A DNA stretch of 64,000 nucleotides, taken from the NCBI GenBank assembly GCA_030549175.1, contig JAUKUA010000001.1, positions 2,604,001 through 2,668,000 of the forward strand, given 5' to 3'. The stretch is from Lasiosphaeris hirsuta (Eukaryota; Ascomycota; Sordariomycetes; Sordariales; Lasiosphaeriaceae). The first letter of the stretch is position 1, and each line of letters starts with the position of its first letter. The position numbers and the translations under genes are program-made. Of this stretch, positions 23,821 through 36,743 are shown one piece after another. The notes under the pieces were generated by a model that did not search any database, was not told the DNA's origin, and saw nothing but the letters and a program-made list of their open reading frames with translations.

Positions 23821-24773
23821 GTTGGGCGGCAGTGCTCAACAGAGCTTACGCGACGGGGTCGGAGGTGAGGGGAAGCTCCTTGCTGACGACGCTCGGGAGC
23901 TCGACGACGAAGGGGGTCGCAAAGACAATGGTGCTAGACTCGGACAAGACACGGCGAGAGCAGGCACGGCAGGCCAAATAACGGTCGCAACTTGAAGAAA
24001 ACAAGTTGGGTAGAGGGATAAGGGAGCTCTATACAGTACCTGGCGCATGTGCGGCAGGATCGAGGCCGGGAAGCAGATGGAGACAAAGAGCTGCGACCTG
24101 AAGCGCGGATGCGCTGATGCGGACAGCGGGAGCCCGCCGAGCTTTGGACCTTGGCTCGCTCATCGAATCAGCAGGACGAACACAGCGAATTGCGCGCCTG
24201 AAGGTGCTGGTAGCGGCACGGGAAGCACTGGGGCACAATGTGTGCTATCGCATTTCGAGGCCCGGAGTGGCCTAGAGGGAGAGGGGGTTCGCTGGGCGCT
24301 TAGAGAGAGCGAGAGGTGGGATGCCAAGTTGGCCAATTGGGCCGGGGGTCCAGCGGGGTACTTCTTTCCTGCTGCTTCTTTACCCTGTCGTGCCTGTCTG
24401 TGTTTGCTTGAAGCCGTGCAAGCCAAAAGCTACCAGCAGTTTTACGCTCGGGCCTCTTTGACCTCAAATTCCACCCCCTGTCACAAAATTTTGGCTCGCG
24501 ACGGAGAGATCCGAAAGGTCGTGACCGCGGCCAATTTTCGTGACAGCGAAGCCATTATCAACCTTCGACGACACCCTCCTCCCCGACATAGAGTAATTGG
24601 ATGAGGCCGCCGCACACTCCTTTGCAACCCCGTAGCTGTCTGGCACGCCAACCCGACCACTTTCTTCCAGCTTCCACAGAGACTGAGCACTCGACAAGGC
24701 GCTCGTCTCGGCCTCGAACCACCCCCCGACGTCCCAAGGCACCTTGGAGGCTCGCCTTGCCCTCCCTCCCAAA
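23821..24773. other. divergent intergenic region (unknown gene / uS8m)
   Basis: Shared upstream region of two divergently transcribed genes. On the minus strand 23990-23846 a short frame (DRYLACRACSRRVLSES...) has strikingly A-free third positions and two CxxC-like pairs, but it lacks an ATG and ends in TAA 25 bases before the neighbouring ATG. I leave it as 5' leader sequence of unknown meaning. Confidence 0.5.
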
Positions 24774-25259
24774 ATGGGCATCCAATCGATAACCAACGTG
24801 TGCGCCAATCTACAAAACGCGGCCCGCGCCCGCCTCGGCCTGACTTCCCTCCCCAACAACAAATACAACCTCGCCCTCGCCCTCGCTCTACACCGCGCCG
24901 GCTTCCTCAGCTCCGTCACGCGGGCCGGCCCTCACCCGCCGCCACAGGACCAGCTCCTCTCGTTCGAGCCCGAACCAGTAACCTCGGCCAACGTGGCTAC
25001 GCGGCGCCTGTGGGTCGGTCTCAAGTACTGGGATAACAAGCCGGTGCTCAAGTCACTCAAGGCGATATCGAAGCCTTCCCGCCCACTGCGCGCATCCGTG
25101 GCTGATCTGAACAAGGTGGCACGCGGATTTGAGTCTGCCCATCTAAAGGGCTTGAATCTCGGCGAGTGCATGTTCGTCAGCACCGACCGAGGTGTCTTGG
25201 AAGTGCGAGAGGCGCTCGAGAGGAAGGTTGGCGGTATCGTGCTTTGCCGTGTGAGTTGA
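24774..25259 (+). CDS. mitochondrial small-subunit ribosomal protein uS8m
   Basis: 161 residues, single exon. ATG at 24774 is chosen because uS8 proteins begin with a short N-terminus then a helix (NVCANLQNAARARL). Typical uS8 features: LWVGLKYWDNKPVLKSLKAISKPSRPL in the middle (strand-turn-strand and the kink before the C-terminal domain), then MFVSTDRGVLEVREALERKVGGIVLCRV at the end, the conserved rRNA-contacting core. Role: binds helix 21 region of the small-subunit rRNA and is an early assembly protein. The lack of a classic presequence is common for this protein. Confidence 0.9.
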   Translation: MGIQSITNVCANLQNAARARLGLTSLPNNKYNLALALALHRAGFLSSVTRAGPHPPPQDQLLSFEPEPVTSANVATRRLWVGLKYWDNKPVLKSLKAISKPSRPLRASVADLNKVARGFESAHLKGLNLGECMFVSTDRGVLEVREALERKVGGIVLCRVS

Positions 25260-25898
25260 TGAGGGAGATAGAGAAGGATAGACGGGAGAACAGTGGGAAT
25301 TAGATGGGCAAGGGAACTTGAGAAAGACCACCCTCTATTTCCCCAGCGAGGACTATGTACGATACATGATGCGTCCTGCCATGCAGGCCACCGCTGTACA
25401 TCATAGATTATCTGGAGCTGAAGCGAGGCTTTGGGATGATCAATTCTACCAAATCCATGCTGCTTGACCCAAAGGTGCTGGCTGACCCGGAACTTCAACG
25501 AGGCAGCTGTGGGATGTATGGAATTTCTTCATTACAAAAATCATATCACAACCAGCCAACCTTGCCATAAAATGAACATATTTATTCCAAATAGTCTAGC
25601 CCCTATGCGATCAACAATCCGTCCCGATGCAGGCCCCAGCCCAATCAATCACCAACGAACTCCCCCCAAATAAACAAACTCCATCCTTTTCTTTTCCCTC
25701 AGGTATCATAATAAAGTTGGGGTTTCCTCCGCTAACACTACAGCCTGCTTGGTGTTTTTCTCGCAGTGACAACGGGATTAAAAAAGATACAGAGTGTAAT
25801 ACAGTCTGCCACTGCCATCTCCTCCTAGAACTGACCATGTAACCCTACTTACTATTCGATTTCGCTTTGCCGAACTTGATGTGATCACCAGTCTTTCC
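25260..25898. other. convergent intergenic region
   Basis: Between the 3' ends of the uS8m gene (+) and the gene at 25899 (-). AT-rich 3' flanks, no coding sequence seen. Confidence 0.65.
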
Positions 25899-27993
25899 CT
25901 ATGTGTCTGACGACACGTCACTGTCAGTAGCTTTGACAGGCCCCCCGCCATTAACCTCGCCATTCACTGCCATCTCTTTGCCCTGGTCGTGGTGTCCATT
26001 CACCACTTCCGACCCAATGGCCACATCCTCAAGACTTAGCTTCCTCACAACTGCCACAAGCTCTTCCACATCATGTGGCGTCGTCTCAACATCGACTTCG
26101 GCTATCGGCGGCTCGGGTATCGCAATCTCTCCCTCGATCTCCTTTGCTACCTGAATGGCTTCTTCAGCAGTAGCAACCTGTTCAACAACCGGCGCCACTT
26201 CTTCGGCAGTAGTCTCTTCTGCGCCGGCGGCCGGGCTAATAATTTCTTCAGCAAGACCCACAACTGGAGCCACTAGTTCAGCTGGAGCAGACACTGGGGC
26301 AGACTGGTCGGCTCCAACTGAAGCTAGCTCAGCCTGAGGTGCAGCTGGCTTGATCTCAGCCGCAGCCGGCTTGTTCTCAACTGCAGTTGGGTTGGTATCA
26401 ACTGCAACATGGCTTGCAACTGGGGGAGGCTGCTCGCGCGAGCCTGACCCGGACCCTGACTCGGGGTTCACCACCACAGTCTTCGAGGTTCCTCTTCTGC
26501 TAGCAAACTTGCCCTCTGTCCTAGTTACTGGTCTTCTGGTCGCCGGCGATAAGGAAGGCTTGCGCGGTGGCGTGATAGGAAGTTTCTCCGTCGTCTTGGA
26601 CGATGAGGCTTGTGTGGGGCGCATCATCCGTGCAAGGAAGCTCTCGTCGACCTCCTTCTCCTTCCGTGTCGGGGGATAGTCCTTCGCCGGCTGTTTTGGG
26701 GGCGGTCCTAGGCTCGGCCGTGGCCTGTTGATGGTTGAGTTCTGCCTCTTGAGACTCTTGGCTCCAGTCGGTTTTGTTGTCGAGGTCGTTGTAGTCGAAA
26801 CACTGGCCCTGCTAGGGGAGCGTGCCATCGAGTCGATCGTCTGGATCACACCGCTAGTTCGCGATAGCGATTGGCGCGGGGCGTTCACTTTGGAACCGGA
26901 TGCCGCGGTGTGGGTAGTCAGGCCTGCCGGGAGTCTTACCGGCCGGGTCGGAGACTTGGGCTTGGGTTTGATAAATCCAGTGCTAGAGGGTGACGGCTGC
27001 AGCGGAGGGGGCCTCTTGATGGATGCCCTTGCAGAACTGGCAGCTGCCTTGGGCGTCTCCGTCTTTTCGGGCTGCCGAGCATTACGATCGGGTGTCTTTG
27101 CTGGCAGATTCGGCGTCGATGTGGTTGCCGGGCTCTTGGGAGCTTTGCTGACCGTGGGTGACTTGGCTGGTTTGGCAGTTGGCTTGCTTGCTGTTGGGAC
27201 TGCGAGGGGCTTCGGTGGTGCCCTAGCCGTTGTCCTTGCTGCGGTGGGCTTGGCCACCTCCTTACCATTGGCCTTTTCCTTCTCTTTGCCATTGGTTGTT
27301 CCGTTCACGGGTTCTGCCTCCGTGGTAGAGGTTGAGCCGCCTCCAGAGACCACTGAGTTCTCAGCAGCCACATCCGCACCTGTCCTGTTGAATCGACGCG
27401 AAGCTCCGGTAGGCACTTCGCTATTCGGGTCTTGTGCTTTCTTGATAGGCGGGAAAGCAGCCTGGCTTCCCAAGTCCATTCGCGGGGATTCAAGAATCGG
27501 CTGATCTTGGAGGTTGGTCTTCGTCAATGTCCTAGCCATAGCGTTTGCAAATACATTCACGTTCTCTTGTCTGGGCGGGGGTGTTGGTGTGGCTATATCT
27601 GTTTCGCCGCTGAGCTTCCGTGTGGACGAAATGATAGAGTCTTGGCTTGTTTCCCGCTGGAGACCTATTCTACCATCCTTCTCGATCGCGATGAAGTTGG
27701 TGCGAACTTTAGAAAGGGGCCGAGGGGATTCGCTCCCGACACTGCCGGCGCTACCAATAGCTGAAGTTAAACAGTGTTAGCGTTGGCGGAAGACATCGCA
27801 GAAATCACCGAATCCAAAAAGCTGCACAGACTCGCAGAGGACTAGGTGTCCAACTGCCACCTCCAAGCATTGCCATTTGCCGAACGGGAGAGAACAGCTT
27901 ACTTGGAGGGATACCAGGTGACCGCCCTCGATCTGGGGGACTCGTCTCTCCCTTCTGCTCGAACATGGCCCGGAGGTTCTTGACGGCACTCAT
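25899..27993 (-). CDS. intrinsically disordered, Ala/Pro/Ser/Thr-rich fungal protein
   Basis: Model (minus strand): 27993-27903 and 27760-25899; 650 residues. Exon 1 encodes MSAVKNLRAMFEQKGE and ends CCA A|GTAAGC; the acceptor aacttcag restores the frame (ACT, phase 1) into PRPLSKVRTNFIAIEKDGRIGL. The 142-nt intron is longer than most here. After the first about 60 residues, which look conserved, nearly all the chain is low-complexity: Lys/Pro/Ala blocks, SPTRPVRLP, then an acidic Glu/Val/Ala region toward the end. No catalytic motif or membrane segment is visible. A cytoskeletal or scaffold role is possible but not shown. A long antisense frame exists across 26728-27504 and is a shadow. Confidence 0.82.
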
Positions 27994-29657
27994 AATGGCG
28001 ACTTCTTAAGCACTCGCCTGAAAGGCTGCGAACAGGGTTTTTAGCTAGGTGTGTGGAGGCAATGGCGGGCGCGATTTCTGATTTCGTTGCGCGCACGGTG
28101 GGAGGCAGTCACCTCAGAGACTCGAGGACATGCCAAATTTTTGGCCCCTTTTGGCGTTTGGGCGTCCGGGTTGCTGCAGGGAGAAGGGTTACCGCGCTGG
28201 CTTCCCCGCGCCAAGGGGATGGAAGCCAATGAAGCTGACGGGATATGTTCCTAGGACAGGAGCAGACGGCGTCACCGAACCCTGCAGTACAGCGAGTGAA
28301 GACGACGACAACAGCTCAGCACGGCGTGATCGAGGAAGGTGCGCGGTGTGCTGCGTTTTGCGTGTTGTTGCAAAGAGCAAAGGAGCAAAAAGTCGGAATG
28401 GGCGAGGGTGTCGTGGTTTCTAGGGGCGGTTGTCCGTGGTGCCACTCTAAAATATGAGGTCCATGCCTTCCGATTTAATTAGGAGCGCATTTGGGGAAAG
28501 GGTCGGTTCAGCAGGGGGGGAGCTTCGAGCGGGGCTCTGGATCAAGTGCAGGTGGTGCGCATGCAGCCAATGCACGACCTCGTAAAAGGTACACGATATA
28601 AAAATATAACGACTCCAGTGGAAGACAGCCTCAGAGGCAAAAGACCTGACAGACCAAAAGATTGCTGATGAGGGCAGTGGAGCGCCAGCAAAACCCAGCC
28701 AGCCAGCGCAGTCAAATTTCTGAGATTTGTCGGTTGAGTCTCAAGCGGGCCTGGCAGGCTGGTTGGCCGAGCAGTGGGACAGTTTCAGGGGCAGACGGTG
28801 GCCATTCGAATGCTGGTGTCCATCCAATGCTCCAATGCTCCAACGCTCCAACGCCCCAGTTTTTTCTTTCTTTCGGGAGCACAATGGCCGTTTGGTAATG
28901 CATCGGTCTCTCCCGAGACCCGCCCCAGATGATGACTCGAGGGATTCTCGCGGCAGCAGCTGTGCTGCTGACAACCACACTAGCAGGAGGCGCAAGCAGA
29001 ACCTCGAAAGGAGATGCCACCTGGCCGAAAAGCCTCGCTCTAGAGTTCATCATCGTCAAGACGGCCCATTGTAGACCGCGTTTCAAGTGCCGTCATGCAT
29101 TGAGTGGCTGCGACCCCCCTGGGCATCATGGGTCGGGGAAACAATGCTGGCCAATCGATGTCTTCATCTGAACTTCGTCGCCGTCTGGCTGGTCCTGGCT
29201 AGTCCTAGCTGTCCTGTCGACCCAATGAACCATGAACCCAAGCTGCCACAAACAATCGACGGCCATCGGTTCTGCCAGCAAAGTGCCTTGGCTGTGAAGT
29301 CAGCAGTGCAGCCACGGCAGCGTGGCCTTCGGGGGCTAAGTTCGGCGGAGTACTGGGATTTCCATTGGGAACTAGAGACTCGGAGCTGCCTGCATCGACA
29401 AAACGTTTCAAGCTACAGGGGGCTGCCCAGAACGGATGCTTCAGGGTTGGCAATTCAGTTAGCCCCACACCAGCTAGGGCCGCAGGAGCGCAGGAGCTCT
29501 CCCCGGAATGAACCGCGGCAAGCTCTCAATCAAAAATCTGGGGCTCCGATCCCGGACCGCCTAAGTCGTCATTTTTGCGGCAGCTTCATCCGGTCAATCG
29601 AAATTTCTCAATCCGAGCCCGCTCACAACCTCGAAAAGGGCCAATTGAAGCGCAACC
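27994..29657. other. divergent intergenic region
   Basis: 1.66 kb between the disordered-protein gene (-) and homoisocitrate dehydrogenase (+). Contains an imperfect nine-base tandem (ccaatgctc / ccaacgctc) near 28827-28855. No convincing gene. Confidence 0.6.
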
Positions 29658-30788
<1,131 letters not shown>

Positions 30789-31776
30789 ACGCCCTCCTAG
30801 AATGTGGGGTGCTGGCGAGCGTGACGAAAATGGGAGGGAATCTGTGAAAGCCATGTGCCGATAAATATACCCCGTCATTGTTGTACATAATGGTGTCCTG
30901 CATGGAAAATGAAAAGCAATTGCTATTTGGCCTCTCTCAAGTTACAAGAGCCATGTGGTGTAAAGCATCCACTTTAGAGGTTGGCATTTAGCTGCAGCCT
31001 CAGGTGATCGTTGCAAATCAAGGTACTCGTCCGTCACCGTCAGCTTTGTGCCAAATCACGAACTACAACCCAATCCCGGAACAGTCCCCGTTGATAAAAG
31101 CTTACGGGAAGCCAGCCTTATTTGTGTAGTTTGTGCGAATTACCATTGCAATTTGAGCCTTGGGGTAAAAAGTAAGCTGGGGTGTTTCTGGCGACTCGAA
31201 ACGAATACACCGAAGGCCGAACACTCAAGCTGCCGTGTTACACTTCGAAATGAATATTCTTTGCTAGCTGTTGAGATCGGACTGAAGGCAACTGGTATTG
31301 ATACAGCTTTTCACACCCATTTTCGCAAGGCGAGGCCATATTCTCAACAAATTAACCTATCTCATTCGTCAGTCGAAGCAAGCGTTGTCAGAGAAGGGAT
31401 TCAAGTTTTATTCTCATGATGGCCGCTCATCGGTACGTCCTGATTACCCGCCGCAGCCTTCTACATACACCGCCCCCGATGCTTATCGATGTGATATCAT
31501 ACAGACATATATACATACACGTACAAAGTTATGCAAATATTACAAACGCTGCCCCTGCCAAGTCAGCGTCGTAACGCCCAACGGCCTCTCTCCCTGTGTG
31601 AGAACCCCCCAACCCGCCACTATCTATCCCGTGTAGTTTTGAATCATGCCCAAAAATCAAGGATCAGATATCTCGTCGACCGTGTGTAGTCAAGACACAC
31701 AATCCAGTTTCTCTGGAATTACACGCTGCGTAGCTATTCACCGTTCCACGGCCTTCCGGTCTCGTTCATTAATTGC
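30789..31776. other. convergent intergenic region
   Basis: Between the 3' ends of lys12 (+) and mef1 (-). AT-richer than flanking genes, no coding sequence seen. Confidence 0.6.
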
Positions 31777-34380
31777 TTACTTTGTCCGCTTAGCTTCCCA
31801 CTCCTTCTCGTACTTGGCAACGAGCTCCTTCCTGTTCGTTCGTTAGCCATCGACTCAACATTGAATCCCCAAACTGAAGATAAAAAAGACTTACTGCAGA
31901 TGCGGGGCCGCCGCCGCATAGTGACTGAACTCCATGCTAAACTCGCCTTTGCCCTGCGTTGCGGCGCGCAAGTGCGAACTGAAACCGAACATGGCATTCA
32001 GACTGCAATCGGCCACCATGGTGAACTCATCAGCGCCTACCTCGGTGTCGATGATGGTACCGCGCTTGTTCATCAACATGAGAATGTTACCCTGGAACTC
32101 GGAGGGTGCTGTAATAGTCGTCTTCATCAGGGGCTCAAGCACTTGGCCACCAGCCTCGGAAAAGGCCTTCTTGAAGGCCAACTGTGTCGCCAGGTTGAAG
32201 GCGTAATCACTGGAATCCGTGACGTGAGTCGCGCCGTCCGTGACAACCAGCGAGGTACCGATAACCTTGTGACCCAGCAGCGGGCCCTTGGCGCATGCCT
32301 CTTCGAAACCCTTGCCACAGGCTGACAGGTACTTGTCTGGGATTGTACCACCCACCACCTTTGACTCAAAATGGTTCTCCTCGGAGTTCTCCGGGTTAGG
32401 CTCAATCCAGCCCATGACGCGGGCGTAATCACCGGGTCCACCAGACTGCCGCTTGAGCAGGTAGTCGAACTCGGTCTTATGAGTGATAGTCTCACGGTAT
32501 GCGACGCGGGGCTGGCCCGTCTCGCACTCGACCTTGTACTCGCGGCGCAGACGCTCGACGTAGACCTCGAGATGCAACTCGCCCATACCGCTGATAATGG
32601 TCTCTTCCGACTCTTCGTCCACGTGCAACCGGAAGGTGGGGTCCTCACGCATGAAGCGATTCATGGCCTTGCTGAAGGAGTCGGCGTCGCTGCTCTTCTT
32701 GGGCCTGATACTCAGCGACATGACGGCGTCGGGCACGTACATGGAGCTCATGGAGTAGGGCAGCTTGCCGTCGGTGAAGGTGTCACCTGACGCGCAGTCA
32801 ACGCCGAAGACGGCGCAAATCTCTCCAGCGCCAATCTCGGCGACATCCTCCATCTCATTAGAGTGCATGCGCACAATACGGGGGATGCGAACCTTCTTGT
32901 CGGTACGCGAGTTGAAGAGATATGTGCCCTTCTTGAGGGACCCTTGATACACGCGAATGTAGGTAAGCTGGCCGTAAGGGTTTTCCTCGAGCTTGAATGC
33001 CAGTCCGACAAAAGGAAGGGAGTTGTAGGGGGCGAGCGTAACAGATGCTTCGTTGTTTGTGCGATCCAGGGCCACATTCTCAACGTTGGCCGGGTTCGGC
33101 AGGTAGTCGCACACGCCATCCAGCATGGGCTGGACTGACTTGTCAGCCAAAGCGGAGCCCATGAAGACAGGGGTGAACTTGAGCGCAATGGTTGCTCTCC
33201 GGATAGCAGCCTTGATCTGCTCATTGGTGGGGACCTTCTCGTCAAGGAACAGCTCGGCGATCTCGTCATCCACGTCAGCGAGCTTCTCAATCAGCTCTTG
33301 CCTCTTTTGCTGGGCAAGCTCCTGCAGCTCTTCCGGAATCTCCTTGGTGATTTTAATGTTCATGCCTCGTTGGCCCTCGTTCCGGATCGCCCTCATCTCG
33401 ATCAGATCAACGACTCCTTCAAACTCCTTTTCAGACCCGATCGGGATCTGAACTGCGGCGGCAGGGAACTTGAGCTTGGTGTTGATCATCTCTACCACCC
33501 TGAAGGGATTAGAGCCCATGCGGTCCATCTTGTTGATAAAGCTGATGCGAGGAACGTTGTAACGCTTCATCTGCCTGTCGACCGTGATAGTCTGACTCTG
33601 GACGCCGCTGACGGCGCACAAAACCATGACAGCGCCATCTAGCACTCTCATCGCTCGCTCGACCTCAATCGTAAAGTCGATATGGCCTGGTGTGTCGATC
33701 AGGTTGATATGGTACATCTCTTCTACGCCGTTCTCCCTCTTTGGCCAATCGGCGAATGTTGCCGCAGACTGAATAGTGATACCTCTTTCCCTCTCGAGCT
33801 CCATAGAGTCCATCTTGGCGCCAACGCCGTCACGTCCTCGAACCTCGTGTATCGCCTTGACTCTGCCAGTGTAGTAAAGAATGCGCTCCGTGACGGTGGT
33901 CTTGCCGCTGTCGATGTGTGCCTGTAACTACAGTTCAGTGTCTGCCATCCTCACCACGGGGCACCCGTTGCTGTCCACGGCAAGTCGACGTCAATTGCAC
34001 ATACTGCGATACCGATATTCCGCACCCGCGACAGCCTCTTGATCTCCTCAGGTGTCATCCGCGCGGCGGCAGCCTCGGGGGTCATGTTCGCAGCGGCAAG
34101 GTCCTTGGCCTGCTTGAGTCTGTCATGGAGTGACTTGTCAGTTAAGCAAGATCAATCGGTCTGCCAGAGACACATACGCAGCTTCCGCCGCACTGACAGC
34201 AGCAAGCATCGGGAAGCTGCCGCTGAAGTGCCGCCGGCCAGCAATCTGGCAGCTAGTCCATCGTAGCGTAGGGGCAGCATTGTCAACCGCGACGCGACAT
34301 CCCAGGCCGAGATAGCGAACCCCTTGTCTCGATGCGACAGCGCAGCTGTTGAGCGCAGCCACAGCCCGGATTACCCTCAT
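31777..34380 (-). CDS. mef1: mitochondrial elongation factor G1
   Basis: Model (minus strand): 34380-34178, 34119-34005, 33921-31895, 31831-31777; 799 residues. Introns are 57-83 nt with GTATGT/GTAAGT donors. An in-frame ATG at 34452 would add 24 residues. The N-terminus ([12 protein letters not shown]...GRRHFSGS) looks like a matrix presequence. GTPase motifs: G1 AAHIDSGKT (split by an intron), G2 RERGITI, G3 DTPGH, G4 NKMD, G5 GSA. Domains II-V follow ([19 protein letters not shown] is the domain IV loop). It ends [12 protein letters not shown]. Role: GTP-driven translocation of tRNA and mRNA on mitoribosomes. The sequence matches EF-G1 rather than the recycling factor EF-G2. Confidence 0.96.
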
Positions 34381-35107
34381 CTTCGCAACTCGAAGTAAAG
34401 GAACCGAGAGAGAAAATAAGGAAGAAGGGCGGGAAAGGAGTGAGCAATTCAAAGCTTAACCACTTCCTAAGAAGTTCGGGCCTTGTAGATGCTCCGACAG
34501 AAACTCAATGTTACCGTCCTGATTTTTTTTTAGTGGGTCCATACTTATCCCGGGCGAAAGCGTGGGCGGCCGTGCCACACGGCTGCATCCCGCCCATTCC
34601 TGTGCAAGGGTGGACTGCACCAGCACAACGACCCCTGACTCCAAAGGACTGATCCCCACTCGGTCTCCAAATCCCCACCTTCTCGCTACACTGTAATTGT
34701 ATACAACACGCTGCGTAGTGCGTCAGAATAGACTGAGAGGGCAAAATATTGCCTTCAAGGCTTGCATCGAGCGTGTTACAAACCATACCGGGAAAATACA
34801 TGTGTGCTGCGAAGCACAGCTCGCCGCATACACATTACTACAATACCAAAACTCCATGGCCCCACGACTGAATAGACCCAACCAATGCGTGCTGTATCAA
34901 ACCCACTGCAATCCCTGAACCCCATTCTGCAGAAGACATAAAGATCCCTGGTGACAGCAGCCAATCTTTAGATTTTAAAACGGTCGTATTCGGACCATCC
35001 TCCTGTCTTTTACTCTTTTTCCTCCTCTGGATCAAATTGGGTCCTGCATCGTCCATTCTTGCCCAAACGGCCACAGCCCCGCGGACCCCCAGATTATATT
35101 TAAATGC
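34381..35107. other. intergenic region upstream of mef1
   Basis: Promoter side of mef1 and 3' flank of the protease gene. No coding sequence supported. Confidence 0.6.
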
Positions 35108-36743
35108 TCATACTAAAAGGAACAAGCCCGAGCCAAGCACCGTCAACCCCATTGATAAAGCCATAACCGACAACTGTGCGTATCCAAACTTGGCAGGCAT
35201 ATTCGACGCTGCGCTCTTACTCCCCGAACCAACACCATCTGTGAAGCCCGCGCTAGCTCCGTAGGTCGGCGATGCCACGGAGGGGATGTTGGTAGCCTGG
35301 TTCTGGTTTGGCGCAACAGTCGCAGAGGGGATAGGTGCACCCGAGCTGGGGAACGCCACGACGTTAGACTTGGTCGAGTTAAAGTTGGTCGCGGCAATCC
35401 CGATCTGGTTGTTGACCAAGTCGTACGCCACATATGCAGACCGCAAGAAAGTGTCGCCTAGGAGGTACGGCGATGTGCTAAAGTTTTGGATGCCAAATTC
35501 GCATGCATCTTGCCCCTTATAAACGCCGGCATTGAACACCGGCGGCTGACCGTTTGTTAGATCAAGAACCAGCTCGTCCATCGTCACGTTGATTCTGGGG
35601 CCGCTGGGACCCGCAAAACCAAATGAAAAGGTACCCGCGCTGTTTTGCATGTTGCACGGAATAACCGCCAGCTGATACTCGGGGGAGTAGACGGCGCCGG
35701 CCTCCTTCCAGACTTGCTGCGCCAGATCTGTGGGCAAGTAAGAGAGTGTGGTCCCCGAATCAAGGACAACGGGAATAGGAAATTTTTGAGATGTGAGAGT
35801 GTCGCTGCCACTCGGGCTTGTGGCCTCCAGCGAAGTCATAGCCACTAAGAACGAAGTAAACACGTTCTGGGTCGGGTAGATGTTGATCCGCGTCAGATCT
35901 CCGACATACTTCTCTGTGTCGATACCGCCAAAGAGAATGCTTCCTGAGTTTGCGTCTAGCATTACCAGTCAGCCAACTGTCCTGCTCAATCTCGTCACAA
36001 CAAGGACATACCCAAGTCATTCAGCCATAAACTGTAAGCAACCGAGTTGATCAAACCCTCCTTCACCATGTTGACGGGAAGATTAGGGTATGCATCTGCG
36101 GCCGATTGGGTGTTCCCAACGATAGCCTCGTTCAGGGCGTATCCAACGCCCACCAAGCCATATGCAATATCAGTCTTGAGACCCAGACCCATAGTCATGT
36201 TCTGTAGATTTGCGCCGCCAATTTCGAAGACGTCTGTGAAGTAATCGCCCGTGGATGAGCTTCCGTCGACGTACGAGATGTCGAACTCGCCCTTGCCAAC
36301 GACTTCAAACGTGGTCGACTTACTAGGATTGACTAGGTGTGCATCCAAGTTAGCCAACGGGAATAGCAAAATCTTTCCGCACCAGAAACATGGCGGCAAG
36401 GCAGAGATCGTTTCTTACAGGTACCGAGCGTGCAGCCCCCGGTGTTCACATCCCTACAGACCTTCGCCGACGAATCAGGTACCCATATGTCGCTACTGCC
36501 TGTATCAAGTTGAAGCGTGAGGTCCTGGCCGGGCGTTCCCATCCTGCAAGTTGCGAAATACCCTCCCCTGGTATCCTCGTTGGTGACAACCTCCTCAAAG
36601 GTAGAAGCGCGTTTTCGCAGTCTCGTGAAATCCTGCGGCTGCTGTCTTTTCTGAATGTCCCACTGAATGACACCATTGCCCGCTTGCGCCCGAGTCGCTC
36701 CGACGAGGAGCGAGCCCAAGGCGACCGCGGTAGTTCCCTTCAT
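35108..36743 (-). CDS. yapsin-like GPI-anchored aspartic protease
   Basis: Model (minus strand): 36743-36419, 36332-36012, 35955-35108; 497 residues, introns 86 and 56 nt, both phase 1. Seen: signal peptide (MKGTTAVALGSLLVGATRAQA), a propeptide with KR processing sites (IQKRQ, RLRKRAS), first active-site motif DTGSSD with Asp80, second DSGTT with Asp281, a pepsin-like fold between, then a Ser/Ala-rich spacer and a hydrophobic C-terminus (LSVMALSMGLTVLGSGLFLLV region) typical of a GPI-anchor signal. Family role: cell-surface processing or wall remodelling after basic residues. The short insert after CRDVNTGGCTLGT resembles the yapsin loop. Several N-glycosylation sites. Confidence 0.93.

Noticed and set aside
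23786..23995. 69-codon + strand frame
   Set aside because: Overlaps the unknown gene's exon 1 antisense and has random codon use.
26728..27504. 258-codon frame on the + strand
   Set aside because: Antisense shadow of the disordered-protein gene; Val/Leu/Gly bias, no domain.
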